Both the position numbers and the translations under genes were made by a program. Shown piece by piece: positions 58,359 through 64,000 of a stretch of 64,000 nucleotides of DNA (position 1 is the first letter of the stretch; each line of letters begins with the position of its first letter). The DNA comes from an uncultured Acetatifactor sp. (lineage in GTDB: Bacteria; Bacillota; Clostridia; Lachnospirales; Lachnospiraceae). The stretch lies in assembly GCA_934426825.1 (NCBI GenBank), contig CAKRYI010000006.1, positions 42,558 to 106,557 on the forward strand, written 5' to 3'. The notes below the pieces were generated by a model that was given only the letters and a program-made list of their open reading frames with translations, did not search any database and was not told the DNA's origin.

Positions 58359-61300
58359 TCAATCCTGCGGGATTTTCAGTTCCCACCCGGCGAAAATCAA
58401 GTTCGGGTCGGTAATCAGCTCCCCGTTTAGGGCGATGATTTCTGCAACAGTGCAGCAGCACTTCCGTGAGATAGCCCAAAGGTTGTCACCCCGCTTCACG
58501 ATGTAAACGCCTGTTTTCCTGTTGTCCGGCAGGATGGCATCAGGCGTGTTGTCTGCGTCTGTTGCTTCACCCTGCGGGATTTTAAGCTGCCAGCCCGGAT
58601 GAATTAAATTCGGATTTTTAATCAAGTCACTGTTAGCCGCTACAATCCGTGCAACGGTGCAGCCGTACTTTTTGGCAATCGTCCAAAGAGTGTCGCCCTT
58701 TTGCACCGTATAGGCCACAAAGGCAAGTACATTGTCGGTGGGAGGATTATCGGCAGGAGCCTTGTTCCCGGTGCCCGGATTTGTCGGGGTTTCCTCTGTA
58801 GCGCTGTCGCCGTCCTCGTCGTCTGACTTCTTTTCAAAGATTGCTTTTACCGTTACATTGTCCGCCTGCATGGTAAACTTGTTGTTGCTGATTGTCACGC
58901 TGCCGGAAACAATCTGCCATTCCTTAAAGCAGTAGCCACTGTTTGGCACAGCGGTTAGGGTGATTGCCTCGCCCATCGTCGCAGAAACAGGAGTAGCAGA
59001 TGCAGAACCGTTCCCATCGTTTTCTACGGTCACGGTGTAAACAGTCAGGTCATAGTAAAGTCTCAAGGTCACTATATCTGCTGCACTGCTGAGTTTCTTT
59101 AGTATGCCGCCGGATGTGGAAAACGTCGGATTATAGGTAAAGCCTGTATATGTTTTCGGCATTGCCGCAACAGTATCTCCTATTTTACCTGCGGAATACT
59201 CGGTCTCTTCCAGCGTGTAGCCGTTACTACCGGCCTTATAATGCTCCACAATATAGCGTACCGTGTCGCCGGGGTTAACCGGTGTGGATGGAACAGGTTC
59301 TTTCCACTGCGCCGTAAGGGTCATGGCATATTTGACTTTATCCGTGTCAAAGACCCATTTCGTCTTTGTGCCACTGTTATCATAATACCAGCCGTCAAAG
59401 TAATAGCCCTCCTTGGTGGGGGCAGTAGGTTCGGTGAGCTTGACGCCATTATCGACAGTCTCCGTTGTTTTTACGCCCTCGTCATCAAAGGTCACGATGA
59501 ATTTCAGGTGAGCAATGGAAACTCCTTCGGCGATGGTGCCGCTCTCGCTGTTGATGACCGTCGTGAACTCGCCGCCGGTGATGGTTTCATTGTTGACGAC
59601 TGTGTCGGTGAACTCGCCACCGGTGATGGTTCCGTTGTTGACGACTGTGCCGGAGAACTCGCCGTTTTCAATCTTGCTGCCGGGTTGGACAGTCACTGTG
59701 CCATTGAACGCCGTCCTGCCGGTGCCTGTACTTGTAATGGTACACGGATAGTTTACGTAATTTCCGAGTATCAAATCGCCGTTGACAGAACCGCCGTTGG
59801 CGTAAAAATTCCCAAATCCAGACCAAGTGCTGCCGGTGATGTATAGCCCGTTTCTGTTCGACGCATTGCCTTGATCAATGATCGCGTTTCCCTCTAAGGT
59901 AATCTGCGTTACAGTGTGGGCGCTCACACCACCTCCATAGTTCGAGGGCGATCCGTCGGAGCTTTCCGCGCTGCAATTCAGTATTTTTGCACTGCCTGAC
60001 ATGGTGAGCGATGCCCCGTTGGCCACATAGACGCCACCGCCGCGGGCTTTCCCGTTATCCCCGACCACTTTGCAGTCCTCAATCACTGCTCTGTCTGACA
60101 TAACAAAGCTGCTGGCGGAATTCACATGCACTCCGCCTCCATCGCCATACGTGCTGCTTCCGCCGGGTTCTCCGGCGATGCAGCCACGGATGGCGGTTGC
60201 ACCCGTCATGTAGAGTTCACCATAGTTCCAGATGCCACCACCGCTGTCTTGGGCGCGGCAGTCACGGATGAGCGCCGTGCCGGACATCTCGATCTTATTG
60301 CCGGTGCGGTCGTAGCAGGAAATACCTCCTCCAATATTTGCGGTGCAGCCGTCGATGCTGCCTCCGGTCATGGTGAAGCTGGCGTTCTTTAACAGCCCCA
60401 CACCGCCTCCGCCGTCCTCCGATGAGCAGCCCACAATATTGCCGCCGGTCATGGTCAGCTTGCCCCCCTCCGCGATGTAAACGCCGCCGCCGAGATAATA
60501 ACTGCGATTCATGTAACCATCATAGAACGTCTGCTCGGACGCCACACCGCCGGTAATGACACCGCCGGTGACGGTCTCGCTGCCGTTACTGTCCAGCACC
60601 CACAGGCCGTCGCTGTTGGGCGTAAATTGGTGAGGTGCAGACGGGTTGCTGTCTTTGATGGTCAGGTCACCTCCGCTCTCGACATTGATAACGCTGCAAC
60701 TGCTTGTCATTCGAAGCACAAAGCCGTTCAAATCCAGCGTTACAGTGCGGTTAACTGTCAGTGTACTGCTGATTTCAATTTCCCCTGTCAGTGTAATCTC
60801 GGAAATGCTTCCATCTGCCAGTGCGGAAGTCAAAGCCTCTGCCGTGGAAACTTCTTGCGTTCCGTTCGCAGTCAGCATAGGCACTGACAGACTGCCCAGT
60901 GCAACAGCAGCTTCCATATAGCGAAAAAAATCAAGCGTGTCTAATTCTTCGCCGGAAAGCTGCGCCTTTGCTTTATCAATGGCTTCAAGCTGTGCCGCAA
61001 CTTCTTCGGCATTATGAGCGCTAAGTTCCTCTGCATCCGGCAGTGCGTCAATCATTGCCTGCACGCTTTCCACGGTCGCCGGAGTGCCGCCGTTTTTGCT
61101 GTCATACGGGCAGTTTAATTCTTTTGTAATACATCCGTTTTCCCTACTGCATCCGGTGGGCTCCGCCGCCTCAGACGGTGCGGTCCCATTTCCCGATACG
61201 CTCCCCTGCGGATAACATTCCAGCGTATGTTCATGGACACAATTCTCAATCCATGTATAGCACTCCGATGTGTGTTCGTGACTGCCTGCTGCTTCTCCCG

Positions 61301-61391
61301 TTTCTGCCGCCGATACAGGCATCGAAACCAAAGAAAGTGCCATACAAATACTAAGCAACGCCGCATAAATCCGTTTTCTTTGTTTCCTCAT
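58359..61391 (-). CDS. Secreted beta-helix surface protein with InlB-type repeats and two LysM domains
   Basis: 1010 residues from the ATG at 61391 (GGGAGGAG upstream). Signal peptide KRIYAALLSICMALSLVSM ending P-V-S-A-A. Residues about 35-100 have paired Cys/His motifs (HEHTSECYTWIENC, HEHTLECYPQG). About 185-630 is a right-handed beta-helix made of GGGVYxxxGxxLxMxGxxxI-type turns. About 640-720 is an InlB B-repeat (EGYYFDGWYYDNSGTKTKW). About 730-880 holds MucBP- and Bacterial_repeat-like domains. Two LysM domains close it: VQKGDTLWTIAKKYGCTVAR and VKRGDNLWAISRKCCCTVAE. It is probably held on peptidoglycan by the LysM pair; the helix may bind host glycans or proteins. Confidence 0.88.
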   Translation of the reverse strand: MRKQRKRIYAALLSICMALSLVSMPVSAAETGEAAGSHEHTSECYTWIENCVHEHTLECYPQGSVSGNGTAPSEAAEPTGCSRENGCITKELNCPYDSKNGGTPATVESVQAMIDALPDAEELSAHNAEEVAAQLEAIDKAKAQLSGEELDTLDFFRYMEAAVALGSLSVPMLTANGTQEVSTAEALTSALADGSISEITLTGEIEISSTLTVNRTVTLDLNGFVLRMTSSCSVINVESGGDLTIKDSNPSAPHQFTPNSDGLWVLDSNGSETVTGGVITGGVASEQTFYDGYMNRSYYLGGGVYIAEGGKLTMTGGNIVGCSSEDGGGGVGLLKNASFTMTGGSIDGCTANIGGGISCYDRTGNKIEMSGTALIRDCRAQDSGGGIWNYGELYMTGATAIRGCIAGEPGGSSTYGDGGGVHVNSASSFVMSDRAVIEDCKVVGDNGKARGGGVYVANGASLTMSGSAKILNCSAESSDGSPSNYGGGVSAHTVTQITLEGNAIIDQGNASNRNGLYITGSTWSGFGNFYANGGSVNGDLILGNYVNYPCTITSTGTGRTAFNGTVTVQPGSKIENGEFSGTVVNNGTITGGEFTDTVVNNETITGGEFTTVINSESGTIAEGVSIAHLKFIVTFDDEGVKTTETVDNGVKLTEPTAPTKEGYYFDGWYYDNSGTKTKWVFDTDKVKYAMTLTAQWKEPVPSTPVNPGDTVRYIVEHYKAGSNGYTLEETEYSAGKIGDTVAAMPKTYTGFTYNPTFSTSGGILKKLSSAADIVTLRLYYDLTVYTVTVENDGNGSASATPVSATMGEAITLTAVPNSGYCFKEWQIVSGSVTISNNKFTMQADNVTVKAIFEKKSDDEDGDSATEETPTNPGTGNKAPADNPPTDNVLAFVAYTVQKGDTLWTIAKKYGCTVARIVAANSDLIKNPNLIHPGWQLKIPQGEATDADNTPDAILPDNRKTGVYIVKRGDNLWAISRKCCCTVAEIIALNGELITDPNLIFAGWELKIPQD

Positions 61392-61582
61392 TGACTTTTC
61401 TCCTCCCATTGTTGTGGTATATTTTCCTTTTCCGTGTCCCGTCTCTGTTGTCCTCTTTTTGCGAATTTGATACATAATGCAGTAATCACAACTGCCGCAG
61501 TAACGGAAATGACCGCTACCGGCACATAGCCGCCCGCACCCTCATGCAACAGAATTGCGTTGCACATTTTTATAGCGTCCAT
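61388..61582 (-). CDS. Small single-pass membrane protein coupled to the LysM surface protein
   Basis: 64 residues: MDAIKMCNAILLHEGAGGYV, then one helix PVAVISVTAAVVITALCIKF and a basic, polar tail (AKRGQQRRDTEKENIPQQWE). The stop TGA overlaps the ATG of the LysM gene (ATGA), which implies coupled translation. The ribosome binding site AGGGGAAACTA is fair. The layout resembles a cell-wall anchor without its LPxTG. Family not recognised. Confidence 0.6.
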   Translation of the reverse strand: MDAIKMCNAILLHEGAGGYVPVAVISVTAAVVITALCIKFAKRGQQRRDTEKENIPQQWEEKSQ

Positions 61583-62088
61583 TAGTTTCCCCTACACCAT
61601 CCCCACCGTTCCCGCAAGAGACAGGAACAGCAGGACGCACGATGCGACACACTTTTTAGCACCGTACATATACGCAAAACTCTCTGAGAACACAGCTTAA
61701 AATACCCTTTACTTATATAGGTACATAAAATCAGAAAATCTCTCACCCCAAAATCAAATTTTTTTAAAAGTTAACCAAATTTTTTCAGAATTTTATTATA
61801 TCTGATACTAAAAAATTTCAAGTAGGTTTTTCGCAAAAGAAAAGAGGTGCGCAATTTGCTATCACCTCAGTATCTTTTAGCCAATGTTAAAAGCAAAGTT
61901 TTTGAGTTGTTTTGACTTTCATTGAGAATTTCTGCCTATATAGGCTTTTTGTCCAATAAACCTTTATCCTTTAAATTATGCAAACAGTCTGCACAAAATC
62001 TATCCAGTTTCCTTTCCTCTCTTCTTCGGAAGATAAAACATTGATTATCTACACGATGTGTCGACAATTTCAAGAAAAGCCTTATAAA
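61583..62088. other. Intergenic region between the LysM unit and fic
   Basis: About 500 AT-rich bases without a gene. It contains a weak GAGGTG/CACCTC hairpin (61844-61868) and a 12-bp palindrome GCCTATATAGGC followed by five Ts on the plus strand (61934-61950). The promoter of the small membrane protein/LysM unit must lie here, but I cannot point to a convincing -35/-10 pair. Confidence 0.45.
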
Positions 62089-63225
62089 CTACTTCTTAAA
62101 TTTATATTTTCCTTTTCCGTGACCGGATACCGGTTCAATAATATCTGCCTGCACCAAATTGGAAAGAAGTTTTGAAGCACCTGAACCTTTCAGTTCAAGA
62201 AGTTCCATAACTGCACTTCTTCCAAACACTTCATCAAAACCAAACTTCTCAAAGAGTCTATGAATATGAACTGTCGTTTTTGCTGAGAAATCGCTGCCTT
62301 TTTCGGAAAGTACACTTTCAATGTCCACTTTCGTGTCTTGAATGTTCACTTTTTCATTCTCAATATCCACTTTCGCATCCCCAATGTCCACTTTTTCTTT
62401 ATTCAAAAGTCCACTTATATGAAGATTTCGATTATGAAGTTCATTCTTCTCATTCAAAAGCAGATTTCTAAGAAACACTTCCAGATATTCTGTTGTTTCA
62501 TAAATACCTTTTTGCAGGTTCGTATAGTTTGCACGGACAAGTGCATTTCTGAAATACCACGCATTTTCAGCAAAAATATCATTGGTTGCAGAAAATCCAA
62601 GTGTCTTCAAATATTTGATGAAAAACACTGCTGTTGTTCTGGTATTGCCTTCCCCAAAGATATGGATTTGCCATAGCCTTGAAATGAATATCGCCAAATG
62701 ATGGATAATCTCGTCCATTGAAAGCCCTTTATAGCTAAAATCTTTCTCCTGCGAAAAATCATATTCAAGTGTGGCTCTCAGTTCGGAAGCACTACCGTAC
62801 ATAACAGTTGCCCCATCAAGCACCCATTCTTTCTTTGTAATGTTGTAATCTCTAATCTTTCCGGCGTGTTTATAAATCCCCTGAAAGAGTTTGCGATGGA
62901 TAGAGATATACTCGTTTGGCGAAAATGAAAACGCTGTTTCAGAAAGAATTTCTGCAATACGGGACGAAACCTTATCTGCTTCTTCGGTACGCTCATCATC
63001 AGACAAATGGACAGGTCTTTCCTCATAGTAGCTGTCAATAAGACTCTGTGCTTCTTTCATCGTGATTTTGCCTTCAATATTCTGAATGGCAATATCAATC
63101 AAATAATGAGACGGTTTAAGTCCGTCCACTGCCTGAAGTCCGATTGCTGTACTCCAAGCATAACCCTTATGAGCTTTATCCGGTTCAGACTCTCTCAAAT
63201 ATTCCTTAAACGGGTCTTTTTCCAT
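62089..63225 (-). CDS. Fic family protein with tandem 7-residue repeats and C-terminal winged helix
   Basis: 378 residues. The Fic motif is HIFGEGNTRT (188-197), a variant of HPFxxGNGR that keeps the catalytic His, the acidic Glu and the Arg. The upstream GKIRDYNITKKEWVLDGATV and LSMDEIIHHLAIFISRLWQI are typical Fic core. At 277-304 four 7-residue units xKV(D/N)Ix(D/N/E) repeat (KVDIGDA, KVDIENE, KVNIQDT, KVDIESV). The end FGRSAVMELLELKGSGASKL is a winged-helix. Fic enzymes transfer AMP or another nucleotide moiety to hydroxyl groups of target proteins. I see no separate FicA antitoxin. Confidence 0.9.
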   Translation of the reverse strand: MEKDPFKEYLRESEPDKAHKGYAWSTAIGLQAVDGLKPSHYLIDIAIQNIEGKITMKEAQSLIDSYYEERPVHLSDDERTEEADKVSSRIAEILSETAFSFSPNEYISIHRKLFQGIYKHAGKIRDYNITKKEWVLDGATVMYGSASELRATLEYDFSQEKDFSYKGLSMDEIIHHLAIFISRLWQIHIFGEGNTRTTAVFFIKYLKTLGFSATNDIFAENAWYFRNALVRANYTNLQKGIYETTEYLEVFLRNLLLNEKNELHNRNLHISGLLNKEKVDIGDAKVDIENEKVNIQDTKVDIESVLSEKGSDFSAKTTVHIHRLFEKFGFDEVFGRSAVMELLELKGSGASKLLSNLVQADIIEPVSGHGKGKYKFKK

Positions 63226-63658
63226 ATCTACTACCTCGCTTCATGGTTTAATAATTCAAGCTTTTCTAATTGTGTAGACGTTCCGCACAATTTCAAATCT
63301 GCACTATTCGCTCTCTTGCATATCCTCATCGGTTTTTGCCCACATTGACAGCGCCGTTTATAGTGCCGGGGATGTAATGTATCTGCTCATTATCCTGCTT
63401 CCACTATCGGTTGCATTGAAAAAAAGGGGCTCCTCCCTCAAGAACCAAATCGACAATTTCTATTTTCTTTTCATTTTAGAAAATGGGCAATCCCGATTGG
63501 AATTGCCCATTCATCGTACTAATGATGCGATTTTTTCTTACCTGCACCGATTTCTGCATCAAATGATGTAAGTTTGATGTAAATCGCTATTTTTTCAATT
63601 ATTTATCAAACGAAGTACGTCCCGTCTATTTGCTAAAACGGTACATCTTTACCTCATC
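63226..63658. other. Intergenic region between fic and metG with a 10-bp-stem hairpin
   Basis: About 430 bases without a confident gene. AATGGGCAAT (63482-63491) and ATTGCCCATT (63502-63511) form a perfect stem around a 10-base loop and may terminate metG transcription. Short protein-like frames on the minus strand before fic have no starts. Confidence 0.5.
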
Positions 63659-64000
63659 CTAATAGAGCTTCGCCCCTGCCGGAATATGGTCATCTACCAT
63701 CAGAAGATGCAGTTCTTCTTCCTCAGAATCCTTAAGATTATTGATTGCCGAAAGCAACATACCACAGGATTCAATTCCCATCATAGCCCTAGGCGGAAGA
63801 TTGGTAATTGCAATCAGTGTCTTTCCAACCAGTTCTTCCGGCTCATAGTAAGCATGGATGCCGGAGAGAATTGTTCTGTCAACACCTGTTCCATCGTCCA
63901 GTGTAAACTGTAACAGTTTCTTAGACTTCGGTACTGCAACACATTCCTTAACCTTTACTGCTCTGAAATCGGATTTTGAGAAAGTATCAAAATCTACAGT
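63659..64000 (-). CDS. metG: Methionyl-tRNA synthetase, C-terminal tRNA-binding domain (partial)
   Basis: The last 113 codons of a gene entering from the right edge. SDFRAVKVKECVAVPKSKKL, then ERTIL-like DRTILSGIHAYYEPEELVGK and NLPPRAMMGIESCGMLLSA are the Trbp111/EMAP-type OB fold that ends bacterial MetG dimers, closing with DDHIPAGAKLY. A free-standing tRNA-binding protein would also look like this, since only the C-terminus is in view. Confidence 0.85.
   Translation of the reverse strand, partial: TVDFDTFSKSDFRAVKVKECVAVPKSKKLLQFTLDDGTGVDRTILSGIHAYYEPEELVGKTLIAITNLPPRAMMGIESCGMLLSAINNLKDSEEEELHLLMVDDHIPAGAKLY

Noticed and set aside
1..64000. tRNA or rRNA genes
   Set aside because: I found no cloverleaf-like sequence with a conserved GGTTCRA loop and no rRNA-like conserved blocks; a covariance-model scan would settle this.

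Overview
The window looks like chromosome of a motile, Gram-positive gut Lachnospiraceae (Roseburia/Agathobacter/Butyrivibrio-like). This is inferred from the flagellin and sigma-D regulon organisation, the FliW-CsrA pair, Bce-type peptide sensing, GH87/CBM26 and LysM surface proteins, moderate GC and AAGGAGG ribosome binding sites. Nearly all genes are on the minus strand, so each region reads right to left.

1-19000 is flagellar. From a consensus sigma-D promoter at 18635-18661 runs flgM-flgN-flgK2-flgK-flgL-fliW-csrA. A second sigma-D promoter (11704-11730) serves flaG-fliD-fliS-fliT. A third (8703-8729) drives flagellin through a long leader with a CsrA-type GGA hairpin. Downstream of the flagellin terminator is a probable flagellin-glycosylation operon: GT2-TPR transferase, radical SAM/SPASM, second GT2, HMGL-like aldolase and a ThDP enzyme cut by the window edge.

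19000-27500 is housekeeping: a voltage-gated K+ channel (plus strand), then ddl, murF and an alpha/beta hydrolase, an rsmH paralogue, and a chemoreceptor fused to PilZ.

27700-34000 is a rearranged Rhs toxin locus. Two 1646-bp IS5-like copies (28101-29746 and 31917-33562) flank an orphan Rhs C-terminal toxin with a candidate His/Cys caspase-like domain. A 17-codon stub of a gene starts at its stop codon, and two zinc-ribbon proteins lie at the IS edges. Both IS copies carry the same -1 frame break in the transposase.

34000-45000 is accessory and defence-like: an AlbA/HATPase pseudogene, an SF1 helicase-nuclease, a soluble PocR chemoreceptor, an HNH protein, a zinc ribbon fused to an L7/L12-like domain, two metallophosphoesterases and an AbiE toxin-antitoxin pair with a palindrome over its promoter.

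45000-64000 holds a truncated ABC permease, a GH87 alpha-1,3-glucanase with four CBM26-like modules under a LacI-type operator, a BceRSAB module whose permease is split by an in-frame TGA, a YgjP-like peptidase and a tandem GNAT. It continues with a stretch of decayed genes (ABC exporter, TolC/adaptor, DinJ, GNAT, and a deletion-riddled copy of the phosphoesterase pair), a LysM/beta-helix surface protein with a coupled small membrane protein, a Fic protein with tandem 7-residue repeats, and the 3' end of metG.
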